The position numbers and the translations under genes were made by a program. This document shows, piece after piece, positions 8,296 through 16,675 of a DNA stretch of 64,000 nt (within the stretch, counting starts at the first letter, position 1; each line of letters opens with the position of its first letter). The notes below the pieces were generated by a model. That model worked only from the letters and a program-made list of their open reading frames with translations, had not been told where the DNA came from and made no database searches. This DNA is from Bdellovibrio bacteriovorus HD100 (GTDB lineage Bacteria; Bdellovibrionota; Bdellovibrionia; Bdellovibrionales; Bdellovibrionaceae), in contig NC_005363.1 in assembly GCF_000196175.1 (NCBI RefSeq), positions 310,001-374,000 of the forward strand, read 5' to 3'.

Positions 8296-9935
8296 CGGTG
8301 CGCGGTCTTTCCAAGTTGCTTTCGCATCTTCCACAGAAGATGGCTGATGTACGGTCGGCGTATTTCGCCAGTGGTTACCATCAAGAGTTTTGTGATCTTC
8401 AAATTCACCGCATCGGTGTACAGAAGGATCAGCATTTCATAAATGAAGTTCGTGTTCAATGTCACGTGGTTGTCGGTGCCAACGCCCAGTTGCACGCCTT
8501 TTTTCTCCCACCACGAAAACGGATGGTCCTTGTAGTCTTCAAACTTGCCAGTCAGCTTGTTGTTTGAGGATGGCAGGGACACCAGGGTCACACCTTTTTG
8601 AATCATACGATTCAGAACATCGTGCTGATAGTGTTCGACTTCGCGGGCGGTGTGGAACTTGGCTTTGACGAACAGAATGTCTTCTTCCGCAGTGATCTTG
8701 GTCCCTTTCAGGATTTTTTCCAGAACGTGGCGGTTGAAACCCCAGTCCAGTTCGGTCAGCTCGCGGTACAACGGATCTTTCTCAGAAATCGGCTGACCCT
8801 GTTGGTTCTTGGCCAGAATGTCCTGATAAATCCGGTGGAAGTATTTGTTCGGATTGATGCCCAGACTGATTCCGTGTTCCAGAGTGTCGATGTGCCAGAT
8901 GTTCATGGCATTGTCGACGGCCTGGATGCCCTTTTTCAGAGTGTGCCAGGTTTCGCCGTGATGCGAACGGATTTTGAAGCCACGGTACTGCAGCTTGCGG
9001 AAGCCCGCCTGCATTTCGTTGAAATGTTCTTTACGGTAAAGTTCGCGTTCATCGCCGACAGTATCGACATCGCGCAGGTGGCGCTCCAGGAACGGATACT
9101 TGTCGATCATGTCGACCAGCTCGTTGATTTGTTCCATGAAGTGTTCCTGGCGGGTTTTGAACTTTTCAGAATCAAAGTGGTTGGCTTCTTTTCTGAAAGA
9201 CGGCGACAGGATGAAGTCAAAGTTCGGGTGTTTTTCCTGGAAGGCACGGAAACCGTCATACAGGCCCAGCACCACGTCTTCGGATGTCACATTGTCGATA
9301 CCCGGAATTTGCTCTGACGAGCTGGCGGTGGAACGGGACAGCGAGAACTTCAAACGCACACGGCCGACGTTGAATTTGTAATACAATTCTTCAGCCATGG
9401 AATAGGCCGCTTCCTTGTGAACTTCGCGATTGATGAAGATCAATTTTGGAAGATAAAGAATTTTCAGATAGCGCGAGAAGCCTTCATTTTCCTGCAGGCG
9501 GATCAGACGGTCGACGTCTTCAACCGAACGAATGGGCAGGGCTTTGTCGCCATAGACCTCTTTGATTTTTTGTTCATAGATGTCTTTGTCCGGGCCTTCC
9601 AATAGTTTTTTCAGGCGTGGAAAAATGAACTCGGCGGTGATGGCGCCGGTCAGGTGAATGTGCTCTTCGTTGTATTTCAATGGAAAATTTTTGAAAAACT
9701 CAAACAGCGCCGCAGACATGGGGTGCTTCAGCAGGGACGAGATCGTCACCTGATTGATCTGAAAACGATTCAGCAGATCGCGGAACTCGACCACAAGGCC
9801 GTAGGCATCCAGATTCTCTGTTTTCATTTTCGAAGACAAAAGCAGATCAATGGTGTCAGAAAGCGAAATCCCGTTGGTTTCGCTGATGATGGTGGTCAGT
9901 GCTGAGGTCAGCTGATTGTGAACATCCTTATTCAC
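8292..9935 (-). CDS. Large adenosine/AMP deaminase family protein
   Basis: Metal-dependent purine deaminase family, 547 residues against 330-350 for typical adenosine deaminase. Family motifs are present: EEHIHLTGA (zinc His pair, about residues 92-94), SHHGETWH (catalytic HxGE region), IDTLEHG (zinc His), SLPSSNNKLTG, and VGTDNHVTLN at the final metal site, where usual enzymes have TDDP. The extra length is mainly an N-terminal ~90 residues and insertions before the HGE motif. GTG at 9935 is chosen because AGGAGG lies five bases upstream. It is translationally coupled to the AmpG-like gene. Deamination of adenosine or AMP is expected from the family; the exact substrate is uncertain. Confidence 0.85.
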   Translation of the reverse strand: MNKDVHNQLTSALTTIISETNGISLSDTIDLLLSSKMKTENLDAYGLVVEFRDLLNRFQINQVTISSLLKHPMSAALFEFFKNFPLKYNEEHIHLTGAITAEFIFPRLKKLLEGPDKDIYEQKIKEVYGDKALPIRSVEDVDRLIRLQENEGFSRYLKILYLPKLIFINREVHKEAAYSMAEELYYKFNVGRVRLKFSLSRSTASSSEQIPGIDNVTSEDVVLGLYDGFRAFQEKHPNFDFILSPSFRKEANHFDSEKFKTRQEHFMEQINELVDMIDKYPFLERHLRDVDTVGDERELYRKEHFNEMQAGFRKLQYRGFKIRSHHGETWHTLKKGIQAVDNAMNIWHIDTLEHGISLGINPNKYFHRIYQDILAKNQQGQPISEKDPLYRELTELDWGFNRHVLEKILKGTKITAEEDILFVKAKFHTAREVEHYQHDVLNRMIQKGVTLVSLPSSNNKLTGKFEDYKDHPFSWWEKKGVQLGVGTDNHVTLNTNFIYEMLILLYTDAVNLKITKLLMVTTGEIRRPYISHLLWKMRKQLGKTAHR

Positions 9936-9955
9936 CGATTCCTCCTGCAAAGAGG

Positions 9956-10411
9956 TTAACGGGGAATAAGATGCTTGTACATGGTTTTATGGGGACCGAT
10001 ATCCTTGATATCAAACAGCGGTCCATAGAATGAAAATCCAAGTCTTTCATAGAACGGAAAAGCTTTGATGCGCGCATTGAACCACACCAGGTCACAGCGA
10101 CGGCTTTTTAATTCTTCCACACCAAAGCGCACCAGTTTTTGTCCCAGGCCCTGACCGCGATAGCTGTCATCCGTGGCCATGCCACGCAGGCGATAAGGAT
10201 AGCCGGCTGAAAAAGCGGGATGTGATTCCTGGATGAAGGTCGCGACCGAAACAAGATTTCCGGAAATAAAAAGGCCGAAGTGGAACGTGGTCGGAAGATC
10301 GTCTCCCGGATTCACGCATTCTTCGGCGCGCAGGTGAGGCTTAAGAACTCTTTGGCGGATCGGCAGAGTGTCGGTGGTGGTGATGGTTTTAAATTCGTAC
10401 TCTGTCGTCAT
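9956..10411 (-). CDS. GNAT family N-acetyltransferase
   Basis: 151-residue acyltransferase with one GNAT fold. RGMATDDSYRGQGLGQKLV holds the acetyl-CoA motif (R-G-Q-G-L-G), and WFNARIKAFPFYERLGF is the usual C-terminal GNAT segment. The start MTTEYEF at 10411 overlaps the TGA of the HNH gene by four bases, which favours it over the longer in-frame reading. The substrate is unknown. The short gap to the next gene (20 bases) keeps it in the same operon. Confidence 0.87.
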   Translation of the reverse strand: MTTEYEFKTITTTDTLPIRQRVLKPHLRAEECVNPGDDLPTTFHFGLFISGNLVSVATFIQESHPAFSAGYPYRLRGMATDDSYRGQGLGQKLVRFGVEELKSRRCDLVWFNARIKAFPFYERLGFSFYGPLFDIKDIGPHKTMYKHLIPR

Positions 10412-10941
10412 CCGGTATTCAGTCTTAAATAGGGCGTCCAGTCGGGAGGCACGTGATCCTCGCCGATTTCCAGTTGCAGTGTTGGCAACCATGATGGAGC
10501 ACGGGGCTCACTCAGTAAAGGCATATTGGCGGTGCGGGGTGTTCGGTTTGCTTTTCTTTGATTGCAGTCCCGACAGGCGGAAACAACGTTGGTCCAGTTT
10601 TTAGGGCCGTTATGAGAGGCGGGGACGACGTGATCAAGAGTGAGGAGCTTGGCGGCGAGTTTGGTGCCACAGTACTGGCAGGTGTAATTATCGCGGATAT
10701 AAACGTTTTCCCGGCAGAATCGGACGGCTCCGGCGGTCCGGGGTCGTACATACGTCTTCAGCCGCAAGACACTGGGCAGCTGAAACCTTCGTTGTACCGA
10801 CCGGGCAAACGCAGAGTGATATTCCAATATCTCTACTTTTCCCTGAAACCACAATACCAAGGCCTTTTGCCAACCTACGATCTGCATCGGCTCGTAGCTA
10901 GAGTTGAGCAACAAAGACCTCAGCGAGGACATGTGCATCAT
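10408..10941 (-). CDS. HNH endonuclease family protein
   Basis: 177-residue protein with an HNH nuclease domain at residues ~80-135. A CxxC pair in YTCQYCGTKL, LDHVVPASHNGPKNWTNVV (the H and N of the motif) and a second pair in ACRDCNQRKANRTP form a zinc-stabilised beta-beta-alpha metal finger. The N-terminal part (LLNSSYEPMQIVGWQKALVL) is characteristic of free-standing chromosomal HNH proteins of unknown role. A GGGGGGAA ribosome site precedes the tandem ATGs. It leads a four-gene minus-strand operon; no restriction or phage genes are near. Confidence 0.88.
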   Translation of the reverse strand: MMHMSSLRSLLLNSSYEPMQIVGWQKALVLWFQGKVEILEYHSAFARSVQRRFQLPSVLRLKTYVRPRTAGAVRFCRENVYIRDNYTCQYCGTKLAAKLLTLDHVVPASHNGPKNWTNVVSACRDCNQRKANRTPRTANMPLLSEPRAPSWLPTLQLEIGEDHVPPDWTPYLRLNTG

Positions 10942-11101
10942 GCGTTCCCCCCTCAGGCGCGATCCTAAATATGATTATATCTAGCTCTGCGTCTCAATTT
11001 CAAGTGTCTCGTTAAATATTCAAAAGAACTGGGTCTTTTCGGTTGCCTGAATAGGTCCAAAATGGGATACCGTCGGCATTAAGCGCACAGGAGGCATATA
11101 A

Positions 11102-11575
11102 ATGAAAAGAGTCTTGGCATTTAACTACGTTTTAAAAGGACCTGACGGCAACGTATTGGACGCTTCTGAGCGCAACCAGCCGCTTCCATTCCTGGAAGGT
11201 GCGGGCCAGATCATTCCTAAACTTGAAGAAGAAATCAAAGACCTGCAAGAGGGCGATAAAAAAACTGTGAAGCTGGCAGCGAAAGACGCTTACGGCGAAG
11301 TGAAAGACAATATGTTCATGGACGTTCCTAAAGCGGAGCTTGCGCACCTTCCACAATTGGAAGTCGGTGCTCACCTGCGTTTGGAATTGGGTCAGGGTGC
11401 ACACATCGTGCGCGTGACTAAAATCACTGACGAAGCAGTTACTTTGGATGGCAACCACCCATTGGCAGGTCAGGATCTTGAATTTGCAATTGAGATGGTT
11501 TTGATTCGTGAGGCGACGGCGGAAGAAGTTCTGCATGGACACCCGCACGGCCTCCACGGCAACAGTGGCCACTAG
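11102..11575 (+). CDS. slyD: SlyD-type FKBP peptidyl-prolyl isomerase
   Basis: 157-residue folding helper. It isomerises Xaa-Pro bonds through the FKBP domain, which is interrupted by the SlyD 'insert-in-flap' chaperone domain (about residues 65-120). LEGAGQIIPKLEEEI and KKTVKLAAKDAYGE are FKBP/SlyD signatures. The C terminus has a short His-rich tail (HGHPHGLHG) that may bind nickel or other metals; it is much shorter than in Escherichia coli SlyD. AGGAGG stands ideally upstream of the ATG, and a possible promoter (TTGCCT-N17-GATACC) lies near 11042-11070. A 119-bp repeat follows the stop. Confidence 0.93.
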   Translation: MKRVLAFNYVLKGPDGNVLDASERNQPLPFLEGAGQIIPKLEEEIKDLQEGDKKTVKLAAKDAYGEVKDNMFMDVPKAELAHLPQLEVGAHLRLELGQGAHIVRVTKITDEAVTLDGNHPLAGQDLEFAIEMVLIREATAEEVLHGHPHGLHGNSGH

Positions 11576-11579
11576 TCGG

Positions 11580-11698
11580 CCGATGAAAAGGGCCCATCCG
11601 ACTGCGTTGTCGGGGGACCCTTTTCGCTTCGACGTGCTTGGAGCACGCCTCCGCTTCAAGGGGACCCCTCCGCCTTGCGGCTGAACCCTTTTGATCAG
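11580..11698. repeat. 119-bp dispersed structured element, copy A
   Basis: Aligns without gaps to 31662-31780 on the same strand with about 102 of 119 identities by hand count. It begins CCGATGAAAAGGG and ends CCCTTTTGATCAG, an imperfect 13-base inverted pair. An internal hairpin, GTGCT-TGG-AGCAC, is identical in both copies. It fills most of the gap between slyD and yajQ and contains no supported reading frame. Confidence 0.85.
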
Positions 11699-11774
11699 CC
11701 TCATTGTAGTTTGATGGATTGGCTGATCGGATTTTAACTTTGAATTTCTTTTGAATTTATTTGGGAGTTTTTCG

Positions 11775-12260
11775 ATGCCTTCGTTTGATATTGTTTCTGA
11801 GATTGATGTTCAGGAAGTGGACAACGCCGTAAATCAGGCGCGTAAAGAGATTGAAGCTCGTTACGATTTCAAAGGCAGTAAGGCTGAGCTTCAATGGGAT
11901 AAGAAAGAAATGGTCCTTCTGGCGGAGGATGATTACAAAATTGGGGCGATGGCCGGGATTCTGCAAACCAAATTGCATCGTCGTGGGATTGATATCAAAG
12001 CGATTAAATTCGAAAAAATTGAAGAAGCTGGTGGCAGAATGCTTCGCCAGAAGGTCACTTTGGTACAGGGAATTGACCGCGAGATCGCCAAGGATATCAT
12101 TAAATTGATTAAGGATTCCAAGCTGAAGGTGCAGCCGCAGGTTGCGGATGACAAACTGAAAGTGACGTCAAAAAGTATTGATGAGCTTCAGGAATGCATC
12201 AGTCTGGTGCGTGGTGGGAACTTCCCTCTTCCCTTACAATTTAATAATATGCGCGCTTAA
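11775..12260 (+). CDS. yajQ: YajQ family nucleotide-binding protein (UPF0234)
   Basis: 161-residue cytoplasmic protein with two ferredoxin-like (RRM-resembling) domains. MPSFDIVSEIDVQEVDNA at the start, ARYDFKGSKAELQW, the central IKAIKFEKIEEAGG and the C-terminal DELQECISLVR are strongly diagnostic. YajQ family members bind cyclic di-GMP in Xanthomonas and act as transcription co-regulators; that role is known for the family and only inferred here. The start at 11775 is supported by GGGAG eight bases upstream. The 119-bp repeat lies directly upstream. Confidence 0.95.
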   Translation: MPSFDIVSEIDVQEVDNAVNQARKEIEARYDFKGSKAELQWDKKEMVLLAEDDYKIGAMAGILQTKLHRRGIDIKAIKFEKIEEAGGRMLRQKVTLVQGIDREIAKDIIKLIKDSKLKVQPQVADDKLKVTSKSIDELQECISLVRGGNFPLPLQFNNMRA

Positions 12261-12262
12261 AA

Positions 12263-12291
12263 TTGGGCTTGCACGTTTTTTGGGCTATGCT
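12263..12291 (+). promoter_or_regulatory. Putative promoter of the RNA-binding protein gene
   Basis: TTGGGC (12263-12268), 17-base spacer, TATGCT (12286-12291). Transcription starting near 12298 would give an untranslated leader of about 90 bases, long enough for regulation of the kind common in cold-shock genes. Confidence 0.4.
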
Positions 12292-12389
12292 AGCGTTATT
12301 GGTAGTTAAAAGTCCCCGTGTGAGTGTACTCGATTTCATCTTGTTCGAAGGCTTCCTCGGGTATTATGGCCCAACCATAGGAGGTCTTT

Positions 12390-12752
12390 GTGGCTAAGAA
12401 ACTTTACGTAGGCAACTTGCCTTACTCTGTAGACGATGAGGCACTTCATCAACACTTCGCACAGTTCGGTGCGGTAGATTCAGCAAAAGTGATCATGGAT
12501 AGAGAAACCGGTCGCTCTAAAGGCTTCGGCTTTGTAGAGATGTCCGATGACTCTGCTGCTGATCAAGCTATCGAAAGAGGCAACGGTATTGAGTTGGGCG
12601 GTCGTCCTATCAATATCTCTGAGGCTCGTCCTCAGGCTCCTCGTGAAGGCGGCCCACGTCGTGGTGGTGGCGGCTTCGGTGGTGGTCGCGGCGGTGGCGG
12701 CGGCGAAAGACGTGGTGGCTTCGGCGGCGGTGGTCGCGGTGGTCCTCGCTAA
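12390..12752 (+). CDS. Glycine-rich RNA-binding protein with one RRM
   Basis: 120 residues. One RNA recognition motif fills residues 1-80, with RNP2 as LYVGNL and RNP1 as KGFGFVEM, the two strands that contact single-stranded RNA. The tail from residue 85 is a low-complexity Gly/Arg (RGG-like) segment. Bacterial proteins of this type resemble cold-induced Rbp proteins and probably act as RNA chaperones. GTG at 12390 is the start: AGGAGG lies five bases upstream. The leader is long and a strong terminator follows the gene. Confidence 0.94.
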   Translation: MAKKLYVGNLPYSVDDEALHQHFAQFGAVDSAKVIMDRETGRSKGFGFVEMSDDSAADQAIERGNGIELGGRPINISEARPQAPREGGPRRGGGGFGGGRGGGGGERRGGFGGGGRGGPR

Positions 12753-12800
12753 GCAGCCCATACTTTGACGAAGCTGGACTTGTCATTGTCTTAAAAACTA

Positions 12801-12834
12801 AGGTCTCATAGGAACCCTATGAGACCTTTTTTAT
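12801..12834 (+). terminator. Terminator that contains the start codon of the next gene
   Basis: A perfect 12-pair stem, AGGTCTCATAGG/CCTATGAGACCT (12801-12812 and 12816-12827), with a three-base loop is followed by TTTTTATTTT. The ATG of the tesA-like gene (12819-12821) lies within the right arm, and its AGGA ribosome site spans the left arm and the loop. Confidence 0.88.
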
Positions 12835-13418
12835 TTTCACTCATTCTTCTTTTTAGTTCTTTTTCGTTTGCCCAAAAAAAACTGATCGTTCTGGGTGATT
12901 CGCTCACCGAAGGATATGGCGTTGCCAAAGAGGCCGCGTTCCCCGCGGTCCTGGAAAAGAAACTTCACGAGGCCGGCAAGAAGGAATGGACCATCATCAA
13001 TGCCGGGGTCAGTGGTTCCACCACAGCGTCGGGGCTTAGCCGCATGAAGTGGGTGTTTAAATCAAAGCCTGATGTTGTGCTTTTGGCCTTGGGGGCCAAC
13101 GATGGTTTGCGCGGTTTGAAAGTCGAAGACAGCGAAAAACATCTGGCTCAGTCCATCGAATACGCACAATCCCAAAAAGTAAAAGTCATTCTGGGTGGTT
13201 TGTACATGCCACCGAACTACGGCAAGGACTACACCGACAAATTCAAAAAAATGTACGAGTCGCTGGCCAAGAAATACAAGCTGACCTTCATTCCATTCAT
13301 CCTGGACAAGGTGGCGGGAAATCCAAAATACAATCTGGCCGACGGGATTCATCCCAACGAAGAAGGTCATAAAATTATCGCAGACAATGTGTTTTCAGTT
13401 CTAAAGGGGGCGTTGTGA
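12819..13418 (+). CDS. tesA: TesA-like GDSL lysophospholipase/arylesterase
   Basis: 199-residue exported SGNH hydrolase. A short signal peptide (MRPFLFSLILLFSSFSFAQ) points to the periplasm. GDSLTEGYG holds the nucleophile Ser28, NAGVSGST the oxyanion Gly, LGANDGLRG the Asn, and DGIHPNEEGH the Asp-His pair. The family cleaves acyl esters such as lysophospholipids and acyl-CoA thioesters. It is coupled by a GTGA overlap to an ABC ATPase and then a large permease, the same tesA-ybbA-ybbP order as in enterobacteria. The start codon sits inside a terminator stem, so expression may depend on read-through. Confidence 0.92.
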   Translation: MRPFLFSLILLFSSFSFAQKKLIVLGDSLTEGYGVAKEAAFPAVLEKKLHEAGKKEWTIINAGVSGSTTASGLSRMKWVFKSKPDVVLLALGANDGLRGLKVEDSEKHLAQSIEYAQSQKVKVILGGLYMPPNYGKDYTDKFKKMYESLAKKYKLTFIPFILDKVAGNPKYNLADGIHPNEEGHKIIADNVFSVLKGAL

Positions 13419-14080
13419 GTTTGATCCTGAAAGATGTCAAAAAAGGTTTCCTGCAAGGGGAGTCCGAGATTCAGGTGCTGAAAGGCCTTAACGTCACCAT
13501 CCAGCCAGGACAGGTCGTTTCTGTCGTGGGCCAGTCCGGCAGTGGCAAGTCCACGTTGCTTTCAATTCTGGCCGGCCTTGAGCGCGCGGACAGCGGCGAG
13601 ATTCTGGTTGATAACATCAACCTGACCCCGATGAGCGAACAGCAAATGACTTTGTTCCGCGCCCAGAACATTGCGGTCGTCTTTCAGCAGTATCATCTGA
13701 TCGCGCATCTGACGGCGGTGGAAAACGTGATGCTGGCGCTGGAGATTCTGAAAATGGAAAATCCCAAAGCCCGCGCTGAAGAAGCCCTGACCGAGCTGGG
13801 GCTGGGGCATCGCCTGAATCACTTCCCCAGTCAGCTGAGCGGTGGGGAATGTCAGCGTGTCGCGATTGCACGTGCGCTGGTGGTAAAACCTAAAATTCTG
13901 CTGGCCGATGAACCAAGCGGGAACCTGGACATCCACACGGGCGACAAGGTCATGGATGTGTTCTTTGATGTGGTTCGCAAACACAAGATCACCACGTTGC
14001 TGGTGACTCACAGTGAAGCTCTGGCGAAAAAATGTGAACGTACTTTGCGCCTTGATGAAGGCCAGTTGAAGGAAGCGTAA
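13415..14080 (+). CDS. ABC transporter ATPase, YbbA/LolD-like
   Basis: 221-residue ATP-binding subunit. Walker A is GQSGSGKST, the Q loop is VFQQYHLIAHLTAVENV, the signature is LSGGECQRVAIARAL and Walker B is ILLADEPSGNLD, with the switch His in LVTHSEAL. It belongs to the MacB/LolD/YbbA branch, which powers mechanotransmission or lipid and lipoprotein handling rather than solute transport. It starts with GTG overlapping the tesA TGA and ends TAATG into its permease partner. Confidence 0.94.
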   Translation: MSLILKDVKKGFLQGESEIQVLKGLNVTIQPGQVVSVVGQSGSGKSTLLSILAGLERADSGEILVDNINLTPMSEQQMTLFRAQNIAVVFQQYHLIAHLTAVENVMLALEILKMENPKARAEEALTELGLGHRLNHFPSQLSGGECQRVAIARALVVKPKILLADEPSGNLDIHTGDKVMDVFFDVVRKHKITTLLVTHSEALAKKCERTLRLDEGQLKEA

Positions 14081-16629
14081 TGATTTTCCGACTTGCCTGC
14101 CGGGAGCTTCTGCGCAGCTGGCGCTTTGGGCTCTTTTTCATATTCAATTTAAGTCTTGGTCTGACGGGCTTTGTCTCGCTTCAGGCCTTCAATGTGGCCC
14201 TGGAAACAGAAATCAAAGCCAACGCCAAATCCATTCTTTCTGCGGATCTGGCCGTGGCTGCACGCCGCGAACTGACTGACGATGAAGCCAAGAAAATGCG
14301 GGAAGTGGTGCCGGCAGCTGCCACTGAAGGCAAGATCTATGAATTCTTTGCGATGTTAAGTTCGTCCAAGGGTTCAAGACTGGTTTTGGTCAAAGCCGTG
14401 GATCAGGCCTATCCGTTTTATGGGGAGCTGGATCTTGAATCCGGCCGCCAGATCACCGCGGGCAGTGATAATAAAGATATTCTCTCCGCACCCAAGGCGT
14501 GGATCTATCCTGAGCTGAAATCCCAGCTGGGACTTGATGTCGGCGATGAGATTCAGCTGGGCCAGTTGAATTTGCAAATTTCGGATGTGGTGAAAAAAGA
14601 CGCCACTCAGACCTTCCGCATGGCAAGCCTGGCGCCGAGAATCTTTGTGAACCGCGAGCTTTTGCCGCAGTCGGGTCTTTTGCAGTACGGAAGCACGTTC
14701 TCGCTGGCGCACTTGTTTAAGCTGCCAGAAACCACGGATCACAAGCTGGTGCGCGATCAGCTTTATAATGTTTTGACCGATCCACAGATCAATGTCGAAA
14801 CCCCTGAAACGGCGGGTGAAGATTCCGGGCGTCAGCTGGGTTATTTGTCAGACTATCTGGGCCTGGTTGCGATCGTGGCCCTGTTTATGTCAGCGCTGGG
14901 GGCGGCCTACATTTACCGTCTGTTCCTCTCCACGCGGATGAAAGAAATCGCTATCTTGCGCACCCTGGGTCTGCAAAGTGGCGAGGCGGTCAGCGTTTAC
15001 ATCCTGCAAGCCTCCATGCTGGGATTGCTAGCCACCATTCCGACCATGCTGTTTAGTTTGTTGGTGTTGCCTTTGCTCAGCAAACTGCTTGCGAACTTCA
15101 CTCCGTTTGATTTAAGTCCGACGGTGACGCCGGAAGCGTTCCTGATTTGTCTGTTGATGGCGGTGTTTGGCAGCTTTGTGGTCAGCATCCCGTTCCTGAT
15201 GAAGATCTTTGATCTGCGTGCGGCGAAGCTGTTCAGTGAAGAAAAGTTTGCGGTGGGTGAAGGGCAGCGTCGTTATTGGACGTTCCTGCCTTGTGTGGCT
15301 TTGTTCTATTTCCTTTCGGTGTATCAGGCACATTCCTGGAAGATCGGCAGTTTGTTTGTCGGTTCGATGGTGGCTGTGGTGCTGGCGCTGCTTTTGATCG
15401 GCTATGGCACTGTCAAAATGGCCGGCTGGATTCGGGGCTTGAACCGCTGGTTCCTGAAGTTCAGCTTCTTAAGCCTTTCCCGCCGGGCGGGGGCGAGTCT
15501 TGCGATCTTTGTGGCATTGGGCTTGGGGGCTTTGCTGATCAATATCCTGCCACAGCTGAAGAACTCGCTGCAGGCGGAATTCCAGCTGGATGCCAACAGC
15601 AAGATCCCGTCACTGTTTATGTTCGATATTCAGGATGAACAATGGACGGGTCTTGAAAAGATTCTGGCGGATCGTGAAGTGAAACCATTGGGCAGATCTC
15701 CGCTGGTGCGCGCGCGTATCCTGAAAGTGAACGATCAGGATTATGAAAGAAAGCTCGACACCCAGGGATTTAAAACCCGTGAAGAAGAACGTGAAGCCCG
15801 CTTCCGCAACCGCGGGATGAATCTGTCCTTCCGTGAAGGTCTTTCTGATTCCGAAATCATGATTGATGGCCGGCCGTTCTCAGGTCCTTTTGATCCGGAA
15901 AAACAAAAGCGAGCCGAGCTGTCGGTGGAAACCCGCTTTGCCGACCGCATGGGCTTTAAGATCGGTGATGTGCTGGTCTTTGACGTTCAGGGTGTGGAAG
16001 TGGAAGGCGAAATCATCAACCTGCGCAAGGTGAAGTGGACAAGCTTCCAGCCGAATTTCTTTATTATGGTGCAAAACGGTGTTTTGAACGAAGCCCCGAA
16101 AAGCTGGATCGCGGCGATTCCGTTCCTGCCAGAACAGCAAAGATCTGAACTGCAAAATGCCATCGCCAAAGAATTTTCCAACGTGTCCGTTATTGATGTT
16201 GTGCGCACGGTGGATGATGTCCTGAAGACCGCCGAAAAAATGAGCTGGTCCCTGGAACTCATGGCGGGTCTGGCGCTATTGACCGGATACATCGTATTGT
16301 TCTCGATTGTGCGCAGTCAGATCAAGCTGCGCCGTTGGGAGCTGAACATGCTAAAAATCCTCGGCGCCAGCTGGGGAGAGGTCGCAAGCTTCATTCTGAC
16401 CGAATTTGCATTTCTTGCATTTATTGCCTCGTTCTTTGGGGCGGCTTTGAGTGTGGTGGTGAGTTTTGCTCTGAATACATTCATCTTTGAAAGCGACTTT
16501 AAGTTGTCATTGATTCAGCCGCTTTTGTCGGTGGTGATTATCACGACTTTAAGTCTGGTGATTTCATTCCTGGCCAGTCTGGATATCGTGCGTGAAAGCG
16601 CCCTGAGCATCCTGCGGGAAGAAAAATAG
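14080..16629 (+). CDS. YbbP-like FtsX-family ABC permease
   Basis: 849-residue inner-membrane protein that partners the upstream ATPase. One N-terminal membrane helix is followed by a large periplasmic domain, then FtsX-type helices (LGLVAIVALFMSALGAAYIYRLF, with the coupling segment LSTRMKEIAILRTLGLQS). A middle block of helices and a second periplasmic domain follow, then the C-terminal FtsX set near residues 720-849 (IKLRRWELNMLKILGASWGEV). The size and duplicated layout match YbbP. The complex probably extracts or moves an envelope lipid or lipoprotein with the TesA-like esterase; the substrate is not known. Confidence 0.92.
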   Translation: MIFRLACRELLRSWRFGLFFIFNLSLGLTGFVSLQAFNVALETEIKANAKSILSADLAVAARRELTDDEAKKMREVVPAAATEGKIYEFFAMLSSSKGSRLVLVKAVDQAYPFYGELDLESGRQITAGSDNKDILSAPKAWIYPELKSQLGLDVGDEIQLGQLNLQISDVVKKDATQTFRMASLAPRIFVNRELLPQSGLLQYGSTFSLAHLFKLPETTDHKLVRDQLYNVLTDPQINVETPETAGEDSGRQLGYLSDYLGLVAIVALFMSALGAAYIYRLFLSTRMKEIAILRTLGLQSGEAVSVYILQASMLGLLATIPTMLFSLLVLPLLSKLLANFTPFDLSPTVTPEAFLICLLMAVFGSFVVSIPFLMKIFDLRAAKLFSEEKFAVGEGQRRYWTFLPCVALFYFLSVYQAHSWKIGSLFVGSMVAVVLALLLIGYGTVKMAGWIRGLNRWFLKFSFLSLSRRAGASLAIFVALGLGALLINILPQLKNSLQAEFQLDANSKIPSLFMFDIQDEQWTGLEKILADREVKPLGRSPLVRARILKVNDQDYERKLDTQGFKTREEEREARFRNRGMNLSFREGLSDSEIMIDGRPFSGPFDPEKQKRAELSVETRFADRMGFKIGDVLVFDVQGVEVEGEIINLRKVKWTSFQPNFFIMVQNGVLNEAPKSWIAAIPFLPEQQRSELQNAIAKEFSNVSVIDVVRTVDDVLKTAEKMSWSLELMAGLALLTGYIVLFSIVRSQIKLRRWELNMLKILGASWGEVASFILTEFAFLAFIASFFGAALSVVVSFALNTFIFESDFKLSLIQPLLSVVIITTLSLVISFLASLDIVRESALSILREEK

Positions 16630-16652
16630 ACGGGAAACCTTTCAATCCCGTC
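16629..16652 (+). terminator. Weak terminator-like hairpin after the permease gene
   Basis: GACGGGA/TCCCGTC begins on the last base of the TAG stop. The following TGCTTTG is only weakly T-rich, so this may instead be an mRNA 3' end stabiliser. Confidence 0.35.
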
Positions 16653-16675
16653 TGCTTTGATGTACAAAAGTATCC

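Noticed and set aside
10408-10941. HNH protein as part of a restriction or phage-defence system
   Set aside because: No methyltransferase, helicase or specificity gene is adjacent, and the protein is the common free-standing chromosomal type; a defence role is not supported by the sequence.
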